Of a DNA stretch of 64,000 nucleotides, positions 24,347 to 36,344 are shown one piece after another (positions within the stretch are counted from its first letter, which is position 1; each line of letters opens with the position of its first letter). The notes beneath the pieces were generated by a model that had not been told where the DNA came from, made no database searches, and saw only the letters and a program-made list of their open reading frames with translations. Source of the stretch: an uncultured Clostridia bacterium (lineage in GTDB: Bacteria > Bacillota > Clostridia > Christensenellales > UBA1750). The position numbers were made by a program, and so were the translations under genes. The stretch is taken from contig CAJFMX010000005.1 in the NCBI GenBank assembly GCA_904393115.1, positions 44,234 through 108,233 of the forward strand, given 5' to 3'.

Positions 24347-25378
24347 CTATACGTCCCCGGCGCGCAAGGGCGCAAACGCCACGCCCGTGTAGTAGTGCTG
24401 CAGGATCTCCCGATAGCTGCTGCCCTGCGCGGCCATGGCGTTGGCGCCGACCTGGCTCATGCCCACGCCGTGGCCGTAGCCCACGGTGGTCAGGACCGCT
24501 TCCTCCCCTTGGTAGGCGATGGTGAAGTTCGTGGACCGGAGGTCGAGCGCCGTGCGCACCGCGCGCCCGGTCGCCGTCACCTCGCCGACCTGGACGACGT
24601 CCGCGCGGCCGCTGTCCGTGCGGCTGCGCACGGAAAATGCGCTGCGCACGTTCTGCTCCGTGAGGTTTGCGCCCGGAAACGCCTCGTTGAGCGCGGAGAC
24701 GAGCGCCCCGATCTTCAGGCGCACCTCCTTGCCGCTCTCCCCTTCCTCCGCGCTCTCCACGGACGTCAGGTAGGGATACGCCGTGCCCCAGACCGCCTGC
24801 GCGTCCTCGGTCTGCCCGCCGCTGGCCGAGTGGAAGAGCGCCTGGATGGGGCTGCCGTTGTAGAGCATGACCTCGCCCGCGGTGGCGCGGACCGCCTCCT
24901 CGATGCGGGCGCGGTTCTCCGCGTAGGCCTCGCCCCAGCGCTCGCGCATCTCCTCCTCGCTCCAGTAGGCCATGCAGTGGGTGGAATCCGTGCACACGTC
25001 CGTGTCCACGCCCTGGCTGCACCCTCCGCCGCCAAAGGCCGGCATCTTCCAGGCGAGGTAGGACCGCGCGGCGACCGCCTGGGCCTTGAGCGCCTCCATC
25101 TCGTAGGAGGCGGGCATCTCCCCCGCCACGGCATAAATGAGGTAGTCCTCCATGTCCATGCGGACGGCGCGCCCCTCGTCCCAGACCGTCAGCACGATGG
25201 GCTCCTCCTGCGCCTGGGCGGAGAGCACGCGCGCCGCCTCCACGCGCACGGTCTGCGCGCGCGGCGCGGGATTTTCCGCCTGCGCTGGATCGGGCGGGGC
25301 GCCTTCCGTCCCCCCGCGGAGGAGATAGACGCCCGCCGCGCAGGCCAGCGCGCAGAGCAAAAGAGCGAACTTGCGCAT
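24347..25378 (-). CDS. spoIID: Stage II sporulation protein D
   Basis: 343 aa. An N-terminal signal/anchor (MRKFALLLCALACAAGVYLL) is followed by a SpoIID/LytB domain. Motifs include MEDYLIYAVAGEMPASYEMEALKAQAVAARSY, YNGSPIQALFHSASGGQTEDA and the C-terminal GYGHGVGMSQVGANAMA with the His/Glu lytic-transglycosylase face. SpoIID cleaves glycan strands after SpoIIP removes stem peptides during engulfment. It is preceded by murA (54 bp) and followed by spoIIQ. Confidence 0.92.
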   Translation of the reverse strand: MRKFALLLCALACAAGVYLLRGGTEGAPPDPAQAENPAPRAQTVRVEAARVLSAQAQEEPIVLTVWDEGRAVRMDMEDYLIYAVAGEMPASYEMEALKAQAVAARSYLAWKMPAFGGGGCSQGVDTDVCTDSTHCMAYWSEEEMRERWGEAYAENRARIEEAVRATAGEVMLYNGSPIQALFHSASGGQTEDAQAVWGTAYPYLTSVESAEEGESGKEVRLKIGALVSALNEAFPGANLTEQNVRSAFSVRSRTDSGRADVVQVGEVTATGRAVRTALDLRSTNFTIAYQGEEAVLTTVGYGHGVGMSQVGANAMAAQGSSYREILQHYYTGVAFAPLRAGDV

Positions 25379-25432
25379 TCTCTCACCTCGTTTCGGTGCA
25401 TGTATACGCGCCGCGCCCCGCCTTGATGCGCC

Positions 25433-26680
25433 TCACTCCACGCGCACGATGGGCGCGCCCAGCGCGCGCAGCGCGCCGGCCAGGTCCACGTACCCGCGCT
25501 CGATGTGGGAGATCTCCGTCACCGTGGTGTGTCCCTCGGCCGTGAGGCCCGCCAGCACCAGCGCCGCGCCCGCGCGCAGGTCCGTCGCCGAGACGCGCGC
25601 GCCGTGCAGCGACTCCACGCCGCGCACCACGGCGCTGCGGCCGCGCACCGCGATGGAGGCGCCCATCTTCCGGAGCTGCGGCACCTGCAGAAACCGGTTC
25701 TCAAAGATGTGCTCCGTCAGGATAGAGGTCCCCTCCGCGCGGCACAATAGGGCCATCATGGGCGCCTGCAAATCCGTCGGGAAGCCGGGATAGGCCAGGG
25801 TCTCCACGTCCACGCCCTGCAGGCGCTCCGCACGCACGCGCAGGCCGGCGCTCTCCGCCGTCACCTGCGCGCCGCACTCGCGCATTTTCGCGATGACCGC
25901 GCCGAGCGTGTCCGCCTGCGCGCCGCGCAGCAGCACGTCCCCGCGCGTCGCAGCCGCGCAGAGCATGAGCGTTCCCGCTTCGATGCGGTCGGGCATGGGC
26001 GTAAAGCGCGCGCCGTGCAGCGCCGGGACGCCCTCCACGGTCAGCCGGCTCTGCCCGATGCCGGAGATCTTCGCGCCCATGCGCCGCAGCAGCCGCGCCA
26101 GGTCCGCGATCTCCGGCTCCTTGGCCGCGTTGTCGATGACGGTGACGCCCTTGGCCAGCGTCGCGGCCATCAGCAGGTTCTCCGTCGCGCCCACGGAGGG
26201 AACGTCCAGATAGATGACCGCCCCGTGCAGCCCGTCGGTCCGCGCCTCGACGCACCCCTCCTGCAGGGCAAAGCGCGCGCCCATGGCGCTCAGGCCCTTC
26301 AGGTGCAGGTCGATGGGGCGCGAACCGATCGCGCACCCGCCCGGAAAGCTCAGGCGCGCCCGGCCGAGCCGCACCAGCAGCGGCCCCAGCAGCAGCACCG
26401 AGGCGCGCATCCGCTCGGCATAGATTCCCTCCGCGCGGCAGCCGTCCAGGTTCTCCCCGCAAAGGCGCATCCCACCCCGCGCGCGGGATACCTGCACCCC
26501 GATTCCGCCAAGGAGCGCCGCCATGCCGTCCACATCGGTCAGCCGCGGCACATCCGTAAGTTCCAGCACCTCCCGCGTCAGCACCGCGCAGGCCATCATC
26601 GGCAAAACCGCGTTCTTGGAGCGCTGCACGCGCACTTCGCCCCGCAAAGGCGGGCTCTTTTCCATTCCATATTGCGCCAT
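25433..26680 (-). CDS. murA: UDP-N-acetylglucosamine 1-carboxyvinyltransferase
   Basis: 415 aa EPSP-synthase fold. Conserved SKNA with K22 and the catalytic loop PGGCAIGSRPID with C116 are present, so the enzyme should be fosfomycin-sensitive by the usual Cys mechanism. It transfers enolpyruvate from PEP to UDP-GlcNAc, the first committed step of peptidoglycan synthesis. The start is ATG at 26680, after GGAGAGGGG. In Firmicutes one of two murA copies sits before spoIID, as here; a second copy could be elsewhere. Confidence 0.92.
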   Translation of the reverse strand: MAQYGMEKSPPLRGEVRVQRSKNAVLPMMACAVLTREVLELTDVPRLTDVDGMAALLGGIGVQVSRARGGMRLCGENLDGCRAEGIYAERMRASVLLLGPLLVRLGRARLSFPGGCAIGSRPIDLHLKGLSAMGARFALQEGCVEARTDGLHGAVIYLDVPSVGATENLLMAATLAKGVTVIDNAAKEPEIADLARLLRRMGAKISGIGQSRLTVEGVPALHGARFTPMPDRIEAGTLMLCAAATRGDVLLRGAQADTLGAVIAKMRECGAQVTAESAGLRVRAERLQGVDVETLAYPGFPTDLQAPMMALLCRAEGTSILTEHIFENRFLQVPQLRKMGASIAVRGRSAVVRGVESLHGARVSATDLRAGAALVLAGLTAEGHTTVTEISHIERGYVDLAGALRALGAPIVRVE

Positions 26681-26788
26681 TTTTCTTCCCCTCTCCTTCG
26701 CCCCTAGTATTCGGGGCGCGCGCGCTCCCCATGCAGGCAATGGCCGGAAGCGCTGGGGAAAAAATAAAACAAAACTTGCGCTTCCCTA

Positions 26789-26816
26789 TTGACTTTAATA
26801 AAATTAAAGATATAAT
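26789..26816 (+). promoter_or_regulatory. Strong promoter in an A/T-rich island
   Basis: TTGACT, a 16-nt spacer and a perfect TATAAT precede the DUF2089 gene. The surrounding ~80 bases (26760-26835) are strikingly AT-rich compared with the rest of the window. The murA promoter, on the other strand, presumably also lies here but is not clear. Confidence 0.7.
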
Positions 26817-26871
26817 TGAATTAAATTAAAACCCGCGCGGGAAGCGCGCGGGAGACGGGGGAGGGCAGCGC

Positions 26872-27219
26872 GTGGAGATCATACCCGAATGGATGGCGAA
26901 CCTGGACGACGAAGACGTGACCTTCATCAAGAACTTTCTGCTGGTTTCCGGATCGCTCAAGGAGGCGGCGGCGATGTACGGGGTGACGTACCCGACGGTG
27001 CGCCTGCGCCTGGACCGGCTGATCCAAAAGATCCGCCTGAGCGAGGACGCGGCGAGCGACCCATACGTCATGCTCATCAAGCGCCTGGCGCTCAACGACA
27101 AGCTCGACTTTGACACGGCGAAACTCCTCATCACGGAGTATCGAAAGGCCCTCGGGGCGGCCGGCGCCCGGAAGGAGGGCCCGAACCGGAACCCCAAACC
27201 GACTGCGAAAGGAGAATGA
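26872..27219 (+). CDS. DUF2089-family protein
   Basis: 115 aa. It has PEWMANLDDEDVTFIKNFLLVSGSLKEAAAMYGVTYPTVRLRLDRLI, a helix-turn-helix-like core typical of DUF2089. The N-terminal zinc-ribbon of longer members is absent, so it is a short form. The C-terminal tail is basic and flexible. The start is GTG at 26872, 6 nt after GGGGGAGGG. It probably regulates the small membrane protein downstream, whose start follows directly after its stop. Confidence 0.75.
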   Translation: MEIIPEWMANLDDEDVTFIKNFLLVSGSLKEAAAMYGVTYPTVRLRLDRLIQKIRLSEDAASDPYVMLIKRLALNDKLDFDTAKLLITEYRKALGAAGARKEGPNRNPKPTAKGE

Positions 27220-27224
27220 CCGCG

Positions 27225-27407
27225 ATGTCTTACGCTGGATCTCTCTTCATCCTTCTCCCCTTCTTTGTGGGGCTGCTTCTGGCCTTTGCGGCCGTCTGCC
27301 TGGGCGTGTTCTTCCTCGTGCGCTATTTCCGCCGCCGCGGCGCGAAGAAACGCCAGCAGGCGGAGCAGGACCGGGAGATGGACCGCATGAAGATCGACGA
27401 CCTCTAA
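27225..27407 (+). CDS. Small single-span membrane protein
   Basis: 60 aa: a hydrophobic helix (about 5-30, LFILLPFFVGLLLAFAAV) followed by a highly charged tail (RRRGAKKRQQ). I do not recognise the family. In DUF2089 loci a small membrane protein downstream is a common partner, so it may be the regulated target. The ATG at 27225, 10 nt after GGAG, is preferred to the one at 27216, which touches the ribosome site. Confidence 0.62.
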   Translation: MSYAGSLFILLPFFVGLLLAFAAVCLGVFFLVRYFRRRGAKKRQQAEQDREMDRMKIDDL

Positions 27408-27411
27408 GGGC

Positions 27412-27462
27412 AAAAAAAATCGCCCCTGCATCCGAAACGCTCGGGATGCAGGGGCGATTTTT
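27412..27462. terminator. Bidirectional terminator between the DUF2089 pair and dnaJ
   Basis: Perfect long stem (AAAATCGCCCCTGCATCC with its complement) with an A-run before and a T-run after, so it can stop transcripts from both directions. Confidence 0.92.
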
Positions 27463-27466
27463 GCGC

Positions 27467-28630
27467 CTAGTCCTTGAACTTGTCGAAGAATTCCTTGACG
27501 GATTTCTTCCAGTTGTCGCCCCGGCTCGCGCCGGAGGCCTTGCCGCCCATGGCCTCGTCGAAGAGGCGCAGGGCCATTCTCTGCCGCTCGTTGAGGCGCT
27601 TGGGGACCTCGACCTTGAGGGTCACGAACAGGTCGCCCCGCTGCGAGGGATTCCGCAGGCTGGGCACGCCCTCGCCGCGCACGCGGATGACCTGGCCGGG
27701 CTGCGTGCCCTCGGCGATGGTCTCCTTGACCGATCCCTTGAGGGTTTCGATCTCGACCTCGTCGCCCAGGGCCGCCTGGGCAAAGCTGATGGTCATCTCG
27801 CTGTAGAGGTTCGCGCCGTCGCGCCGGAACTTGCGGCTGGGCCGCACGGTGATGGCGATGTAGAGGTCGCCGGCCGGGCCCCCGCGCTGTCCGGGCTCGC
27901 CCTGGCCGCGCAGGGTGAGCGCCTGGCCGTTGTCGATGCCGGCCGGGATGGTCACGGTGATGCTGCGCTGGCGGCGGATGGTGCCCTTGCCGCCGCACTT
28001 GGGGCAGGGATCGGTGATGACCTTGCCCGTGCCGCCGCACTTGGGGCAGGGGGAGCTGGTGCGCATGGAGCCGAGCATGGTCTGCTGGATGCGCGTCACC
28101 TGGCCCGTGCCGTGGCACTGGTCGCAGGTCTTGGGGCTGGTGCCGGGCTTTGCGCCCGAGCCGCCGCAGGTATCGCAGGCCTCGTCGCGGGTGATGCTGA
28201 TCTCCTTCTTGCAGCCGAAGACCGCCTCTTCAAAGTTGATGGTCAGGTTATACCGCAGGTCGTCGCCGCGCACCGGGCCGTTTGCGGCCTGGCGGGTGCT
28301 GCCGCCGAAGCCGCCGAAGCTGCCGAAAATGCTCTCGAAAATATCGTCAAAGCCGCCTGCGCCGCCGGTATAGGTGGTGTAGCTGCCGTAGTTTCCGCCC
28401 GCCGCGGTCGGGTCCTCGTGGCCAAACTGGTCGTATCTCGCTCTGCGCTGGTCATCGGAAAGCACCTCGTATGCTTCGTTGACCTCCTTAAACGCAGCCT
28501 CCGCCTGCTTATCGCCCGGGTTGAGGTCCGGGTGATACTTTTTGGCAAGCTTCCGGTAAGCGCTCTTGATCTCGGCCTGCGACGCACCGCGCTCTACGCC
28601 CAGCACTTCGTAATAATCGCGTTTTGCCAA
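27467..28630 (-). CDS. dnaJ: Chaperone protein DnaJ
   Basis: 387 aa, type I DnaJ: J domain with HPD (residues about 5-70), Gly/Phe-rich region, four CxxCxGxG zinc repeats ([32 protein letters not shown]), and a C-terminal substrate-binding domain. It stimulates DnaK ATPase. The start is TTG at 28630 with GAGGAGG 8 nt upstream; an upstream in-frame start at 28678 has no such site. It is last in hrcA-grpE-dnaK-dnaJ. Confidence 0.96.
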   Translation of the reverse strand: MAKRDYYEVLGVERGASQAEIKSAYRKLAKKYHPDLNPGDKQAEAAFKEVNEAYEVLSDDQRRARYDQFGHEDPTAAGGNYGSYTTYTGGAGGFDDIFESIFGSFGGFGGSTRQAANGPVRGDDLRYNLTINFEEAVFGCKKEISITRDEACDTCGGSGAKPGTSPKTCDQCHGTGQVTRIQQTMLGSMRTSSPCPKCGGTGKVITDPCPKCGGKGTIRRQRSITVTIPAGIDNGQALTLRGQGEPGQRGGPAGDLYIAITVRPSRKFRRDGANLYSEMTISFAQAALGDEVEIETLKGSVKETIAEGTQPGQVIRVRGEGVPSLRNPSQRGDLFVTLKVEVPKRLNERQRMALRLFDEAMGGKASGASRGDNWKKSVKEFFDKFKD

Positions 28631-28703
28631 AGGTGTTTCCTCCTCGCCTGAAAGGGAATGACGCCTGCTGCGCGCCATTCCCTCTCACGATCTCTTTCTG
28701 CGC

Positions 28704-30536
<1,833 letters not shown>

Positions 30537-30587
30537 AACTGATGAAGCCTCCTTCAAGACTTGTCAATACATTCAAAATAGATTCTT

Positions 30588-31202
30588 TTAATTGGCCACG
30601 CGGACCATTGCGTAGCGGACGACCTTGCCGCGGACGGCAAAGCCGGTCTGGAAGCATTCGATGATGGTGCCTTCGGGGTGTTCCTCGTCGGCCTCCGTCA
30701 TCATGACGGCGTTGTGCTTTTCCGGGTCAAAGGCCGTGCCGGGCGCGGCTTCCACGCGCTCCATGCCCAGCTTCTTGAGCGCCTCCTCAAAGCCGCGGAG
30801 CGTCATCTCCACGCCCTTGTAGAGGCTGCCCTCCTCGCCGGCGGCCTTTGCCGCCTCGAGCGCGCGCTCGAGATTGTCCAGCGCGGGCAGGACCTCCTTG
30901 ACCGCGTCGCGGACGGCGTCGTCCGCAACCTCGGTGCGCAGGGAGGCGTTTCGCTTGCGATAGTTGTCAAAGTCCGCCTGCACGCGCTGGGCCATGGCGA
31001 GGTATTCGTCCCGCTTCTGCTCCGCCGCCTTGACGTAGGCGTTGAGCTCTTCGAGCTTTTCGCGCGTGATGGTGATGTTGTTGCTCTCCTCCGGCGCCTC
31101 CTCGGGCGTTTCGCCCTCCGGCGCGGGATCGGCTGCGGCGCGGGCCTTCTTTTCCTCGGCCTTTGCGGCGGCCTCGGCCTTGTTCTTCTTATTGTCCTTC
31201 AT
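30588..31202 (-). CDS. grpE: Nucleotide exchange factor GrpE
   Basis: 204 aa. A low-complexity Lys/Ala/Glu N-terminus (about 1-40) is followed by the long coiled coil and the GrpE signature (VRDAVKEVLPALDNLERAL; FDPEKHNAVM; VRGKVVRYAMVRVA). It exchanges nucleotide on DnaK. The first 14 bp overlap the 3' end of hrcA, so translation is probably coupled. Confidence 0.96.
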   Translation of the reverse strand: MKDNKKNKAEAAAKAEEKKARAAADPAPEGETPEEAPEESNNITITREKLEELNAYVKAAEQKRDEYLAMAQRVQADFDNYRKRNASLRTEVADDAVRDAVKEVLPALDNLERALEAAKAAGEEGSLYKGVEMTLRGFEEALKKLGMERVEAAPGTAFDPEKHNAVMMTEADEEHPEGTIIECFQTGFAVRGKVVRYAMVRVAN

Positions 31203-32250
31203 GTTTCTCCTCTTTCCGCGTTCCGCCTTCCTTCCGGTTGCCCGGCGGAATCAGCGCTTCATTCATCACGTTTTTCATGGCTTCCAGCACGGAGATCACG
31301 CGTCCGTAGTGCATGCGCGTCGGGCCGATGATGCCCATGGTGCCGACCCCCGTGCCCACGCGGTAGGAAACCGTGACCAGGGAGCAGTCCTGCATGCCCT
31401 CCTCCGAGAGCTCCGGCCCAATGGCCACCGAGAACTCCACACCCGAGCGCCGCAGCAGCAGCTTTGCCAATTTCTCCTGCGTCTCCAGGGTGGAGAGCAG
31501 GCTGCGCGCCTTCTTCAGGTCGCTGTACTCGGGATGGGAGAGCATCCGGGCCGCGCCGGCCACGTGCACGGAGTGCGCGTCCGGCTCCATCTGCTTTTGC
31601 AGGCTATCCATCAGCCGCGTGAACAGCTCCCTTTGGCCGCTCATCTCCTTGCCGAGCTCCTGCATCACCTTGGGATATTCGCTCACGCGCTTCCCGGCGA
31701 GGCGCTCGGTCAGCAGGTTGCTGATGGCGTAGAGGTGATCGGGCGTGACGCCCGCGGGATAGGGGATGACCGAGTCCTTGTGCACGCCCTCGTCCGTCAC
31801 GGTCACCATCAGGGCCGTGGTGTCGGTCAGCGGCACGAGCTGGATGCGCGCGATGGAGCGGATCTGCGGCGCGATCATCACCGAGGTGTAGTCGGTCATG
31901 GCCGACAGCGCCTGCGTGGCCGAGGAGAGCACGTCCTCCATCTGGCCCATGCGGCTGGAAAAGATCTTTCGCAGCAGGCTGTACTCGCTGGGCGGCAGGG
32001 CGCTGACCCGCAGAATCTGATCGACGTACAATCTGTACGCCCGCCAGGACGGCACCCGCCCCGCCGACGTGTGCGGGGAGGCCAGGTACCCCAGCTCCTC
32101 CAAGTCGCTCATCTCGTTGCGGATGGTGGCCGAGGACAGCCCCATCCCTTCCTTGCGCGAGATGGTCCGAGAGCCGACCGGCATGGCGGTCGTGATGTAG
32201 TCGTCGATGATGGCCTGCAAAATCTTAAACTTTCTCTCGTCCAAGTCCAC
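31189..32250 (-). CDS. hrcA: Heat-inducible transcription repressor HrcA
   Basis: 353 aa. An N-terminal winged helix (KILQAIIDDYITTAMPVGSRTI...LSSATIRNEMSDLEELGYL) is followed by the GAF-like dimerisation region and ends IGPTRMHYGRVISVLEAM. It binds CIRCE and needs GroEL for activity in Bacillus. Start is GTG at 32250, 11 nt after AAAGGAG. It is first in the operon, so it represses itself and grpE-dnaK-dnaJ. Confidence 0.97.
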   Translation of the reverse strand: MDLDERKFKILQAIIDDYITTAMPVGSRTISRKEGMGLSSATIRNEMSDLEELGYLASPHTSAGRVPSWRAYRLYVDQILRVSALPPSEYSLLRKIFSSRMGQMEDVLSSATQALSAMTDYTSVMIAPQIRSIARIQLVPLTDTTALMVTVTDEGVHKDSVIPYPAGVTPDHLYAISNLLTERLAGKRVSEYPKVMQELGKEMSGQRELFTRLMDSLQKQMEPDAHSVHVAGAARMLSHPEYSDLKKARSLLSTLETQEKLAKLLLRRSGVEFSVAIGPELSEEGMQDCSLVTVSYRVGTGVGTMGIIGPTRMHYGRVISVLEAMKNVMNEALIPPGNRKEGGTRKEEKHEGQ

Positions 32251-32289
32251 GTTTCGTCCGGCTCCTTTCCTGCCCTTCGGGGCATCCTG

Positions 32290-32316
32290 TTAGCACTCAG
32301 GTTTGCCGAGTGCTAA
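32290..32316 (-). promoter_or_regulatory. CIRCE operator
   Basis: TTAGCACTC-N9-GAGTGCTAA, an exact match to the CIRCE consensus, lying between the promoter and hrcA where bound HrcA blocks transcription. Confidence 0.98.
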
Positions 32317-32327
32317 CTCATGATGTA

Positions 32328-32356
32328 AGCATAGCACCACATGCAAAACTTGTCAA
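32328..32356 (-). promoter_or_regulatory. Promoter of the hrcA-grpE-dnaK-dnaJ operon
   Basis: Consensus TTGACA, a 17-nt spacer and TATGCT on the minus strand, immediately upstream of CIRCE. Confidence 0.85.
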
Positions 32357-32394
32357 GGGTTTTATGGAGAAAAACTTACGAAAGTTTGCAGGCA

Positions 32395-32437
32395 GCCGGG
32401 CGCGGCCTGCACTGCCAGTTTGTGCAGGCGCGCCGGC
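32395..32437. other. Large GC hairpin between hemW and hrcA
   Basis: The arms GCCGGGCGCGGCCTGCAC and GTGCAGGCGCGCCGGC pair with a small bulge; TTTTATAAT follows on the plus strand. No gene reads into it from the plus side. It may insulate the chaperone promoter. Confidence 0.4.
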
Positions 32438-32448
32438 TTTTATAATAA

Positions 32449-32490
32449 GGAAAACGCTCCGCACTGGAAGCTCGTTCCAGCGCGGAGCGC
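32449..32490 (-). terminator. Terminator after hemW
   Basis: A 15-bp stem (one mismatch) with CGAGC loop, followed by TTTTCC on the minus strand; on the plus strand a CTTTTTT run also follows. Confidence 0.82.
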
Positions 32491-32495
32491 CTTTT

Positions 32496-33578
32496 TTACG
32501 GCAAAAATTCCTCCAGGATGGCGTTCATGACGTCCATGCCCCGGGGCGTCAGGCGCACGCGGCGCCCCGCGCCCTCGAGCAGCCCCTGCGCCCGGAAGCG
32601 CTCGATCCCCGCCTGAAACCGGGCAAAGGCGCGCGCGGACAGCTCCACGCCGTCCACGAGGCGCAGGCCGAGCATGAGCGCCTCAAAGTCCTCGTCCTCG
32701 GGCGTCAGGCGCTCCTCCACGGCAAAGGGCGCGCCGGCGAGGTACGCCGCAAGGTCTGAGGGGTTCGCCCGGCGCAGGTTTCCCTCCAGGGAGTGCGCCG
32801 CGCAGCCCAGGCCGATGTAGTCCTCCCGCGTCCAATAGCCGAGGTTGTGCCGGCAGGCAAAGCCGGGCTGCGCGTAGTTGGAGACCTCGTAGCGCGCAAG
32901 GCCCGCCTGGCCGAGGATGCGGATCGCGCTCGCCTGTATGGCCAGCTCCTCGTCCTCGCTCGGGCGGGGCAGGCGGCCGCGCGCGTCCAGATCGCCAAAG
33001 GGCGTGCCCTCGGCCACGGTCAGCGCGTAGCAGGAGCAGTGCCGGGGCGAGAGCGAGAGCACCGCGCGCAGGCTCTCCTCCCAGTCCGCCAGCGTCTGCC
33101 CGGGCAGGGCGTACATCAGGTCCGCCGAGAGGTTGGCGATCCCCGCCGCCCGCGCCAGGGCAAACGTCTCCTGCGCCTGCGCAAAGTCGTGGATGCGGCC
33201 GATGCGCGCCAGCAGCGCCGGCTGCACGGCCTGAATCCCCACGCTCAGCCGGTTGACGCCGCCCTCGGCCGCGGCGGCCAGCCATTCGGCCGTGACGGTG
33301 CCGGGGTTGACCTCGGCGCTGATCTCGCAGTCCGGCGCGAGCGCGTAGCGCTGCCGCAGCCCCGCGAGCAGGCGCGTCAGCGCCGCCGGCGGCAGCAGCG
33401 AGGGCGTGCCCCCGCCGAAGAAGACGCTCGTCACCGTCCCGGCGCAGGGCCTGCGGTCCATCTCCGCCAGGAGCGCCTCTACATAGCGCGCGATCTTGTC
33501 CGCCTGCCCCGCGTAGGAGACGAAGTCGCAGTACGCGCACTTGCGCACGCAGAAGGGGATGTGCAGGTAGAGCATCAT
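32496..33578 (-). CDS. hemW: HemW-type radical SAM protein
   Basis: 360 aa. The radical-SAM cluster is CVRKCAYCDFVSY (CxxxCxxC), followed by FFGGGTPSLLP and NRLSVGIQAVQP, and the C-terminal HemN-like domain with YEVSNYAQPGFACRHNLGYW. HemW is a heme chaperone rather than a coproporphyrinogen dehydrogenase. ATG at 33578 is 8 nt after GGGGAGGAGG and overlaps the stop of the small upstream gene as ATGA. In many Firmicutes it directly follows lepA; here a gene array intervenes. Confidence 0.93.
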   Translation of the reverse strand: MMLYLHIPFCVRKCAYCDFVSYAGQADKIARYVEALLAEMDRRPCAGTVTSVFFGGGTPSLLPPAALTRLLAGLRQRYALAPDCEISAEVNPGTVTAEWLAAAAEGGVNRLSVGIQAVQPALLARIGRIHDFAQAQETFALARAAGIANLSADLMYALPGQTLADWEESLRAVLSLSPRHCSCYALTVAEGTPFGDLDARGRLPRPSEDEELAIQASAIRILGQAGLARYEVSNYAQPGFACRHNLGYWTREDYIGLGCAAHSLEGNLRRANPSDLAAYLAGAPFAVEERLTPEDEDFEALMLGLRLVDGVELSARAFARFQAGIERFRAQGLLEGAGRRVRLTPRGMDVMNAILEEFLP

Positions 33579-33955
33579 GCGCGCGCCGCCTCCTCCCCGC
33601 GCAGGCGGCGGCTGAGTTCCGCCGCGCCGCAGGCGGCGCTCCGCTCCGCGCCCGCGCGCAGGAGCGGCCGCGCCAGCTCGTCCGCGAGTTCATCCGCGTT
33701 GTGCACCGCCCACCAGGGCAGCGCAGGGCTGTACCCCTCCCGCTCCGCGATGCAGAAGCAGTACCCGCGCAGCCGCTCCCCCTCGAAGAGGAAGAGGAAC
33801 TGCGGCAGGCTGCCGGCCCGCGCCGCCTGGGCCGCCGCCGCAAGCTCCGCCGCGCCGGCCCCGCCGCCCGGGCAAAAGCCCAGGGCCAGAACCTCCTGCA
33901 GGGCCTTCTCCCGTTCCGCCCTCGTCATGTCCAGGGAATTCCGAATGGAAATCAT
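33575..33955 (-). CDS. Uncharacterised protein, full-length copy A of a tandem family
   Basis: 126 aa, no family recognised. The N-terminal two thirds (MISIRNSLDMTRAEREKAL, LGFCPGGGAGA, LFLFEGERLRGYCFCIA, YSPALPW) is shared with the copies upstream. Only this copy continues with VHNADELADELARPLLRAG and an Ala-rich tail. FEGERLRGYCFCIAE looks like paired beta strands, perhaps a small alpha/beta fold. The stop overlaps the hemW start as ATGA, and the start overlaps the stop of copy B the same way. Confidence 0.6.
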   Translation of the reverse strand: MISIRNSLDMTRAEREKALQEVLALGFCPGGGAGAAELAAAAQAARAGSLPQFLFLFEGERLRGYCFCIAEREGYSPALPWWAVHNADELADELARPLLRAGAERSAACGAAELSRRLRGEEAARA

Positions 33956-34224
33956 GTGCGTTCCCTCCCGTCTTTGCAGGAAAACCAGGGCAGCGCAGGG
34001 CTGTACCCCTCCCGTTCCGCGATGCAGAAGCAGTACCCGCGCAGCCGCTCCCCCTCGAAGAGGAAGAGGAACTGCGGCAGGCTGCCGGCCCGCGCCGCCT
34101 GGACCGCCGCAAGCTCCGCCGCGCCGGCCCCGCCGCCCGGGCAAAAGCCCAGGGCCAGGACCTCCCGCAGGGCCTTCTCCCGTTCCGCCCTCGTCATGTC
34201 CAGGGAATTCCGAATGGAAATCAT
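33952..34224 (-). CDS. Truncated tandem copy B of the lepA-hemW family
   Basis: 90 aa. Nearly identical to copy A to PALPW, then the frame enters the duplicated leader of copy A: the last ten residues (FSCKDGRERT) are that gene's ribosome-binding region read as codons. It carries its own GGGAGGG ribosome site and ends with an ATGA overlap onto copy A. It may be translated, but the missing C-terminal third argues that it is a decaying duplicate or a coupling leader. Confidence 0.5.
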   Translation of the reverse strand: MISIRNSLDMTRAEREKALREVLALGFCPGGGAGAAELAAVQAARAGSLPQFLFLFEGERLRGYCFCIAEREGYSPALPWFSCKDGRERT

Positions 34225-34469
34225 GTGCGTTCCCTCCCGTTTTTGCAGGAAAACCAGGGCAGCGCAGGGCTGTACCCCTCGCGCTCCGCGATGCAGAAGC
34301 AGTACCCGCGCAGCCGCTCCCCCTCGAAGAGGAAGAGGAACTGCGGCAGGCTGCCGGCCTGCGCCGCGCCGGCCCCGCCGCCCGGGCAAAAGCCCAGGGC
34401 CAGGACCTCCCGCAGGGCCTTGTTCCGCTCCGCCCTTGTCATGTCCAGGGAATTCCGAATGGAAATCAT
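34221..34469 (-). CDS. Truncated tandem copy C of the lepA-hemW family
   Basis: 82 aa. As copy B, but with an in-frame 24-nt deletion after GGGAGAA and with FSCKNGRERT as tail, again translated from the leader of the next copy. The first gene after the lepA terminator. Starts with MISIRNSLDMTRAERNKAL. Same caution applies: the frame is open and ribosome site intact, but the product lacks the copy A C-terminus. Confidence 0.45.
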   Translation of the reverse strand: MISIRNSLDMTRAERNKALREVLALGFCPGGGAGAAQAGSLPQFLFLFEGERLRGYCFCIAEREGYSPALPWFSCKNGRERT

Positions 34470-34494
34470 GTGCGTTCCCTCCCGTCTTTGCAGG

Positions 34495-34526
34495 AAAAGA
34501 GCCCGCACCCCAAGGGGCGCGGGCCC
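34495..34526 (-). terminator. Terminator after lepA
   Basis: A hairpin of GGGCCCGCGCCCC and GGGGTGCGGGCTC with one mismatch and a 2-nt loop, followed by TTTTCC. It divides lepA from the small gene array; downstream genes then need read-through or their own promoter, which I do not see. Confidence 0.7.
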
Positions 34527-34535
34527 AAAAAAGCG

Positions 34536-36338
<1,803 letters not shown>

Positions 36339-36344
36339 GGTTTT

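Larger units (their letters stand above)
33712..34497 (-). repeat. Three direct repeats of ~245-272 bp (leader plus 5' gene part)
   Basis: Units lie at about 33712-33983 (272 bp), 33984-34252 (269) and 34253-34497 (245). Each holds the leader (TTTTCCTGCAAA, GGGAGGG) plus the first two thirds of the gene. Only a few bases and a 24-nt and a 3-nt deletion differ, so the duplications are recent. Confidence 0.92.
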
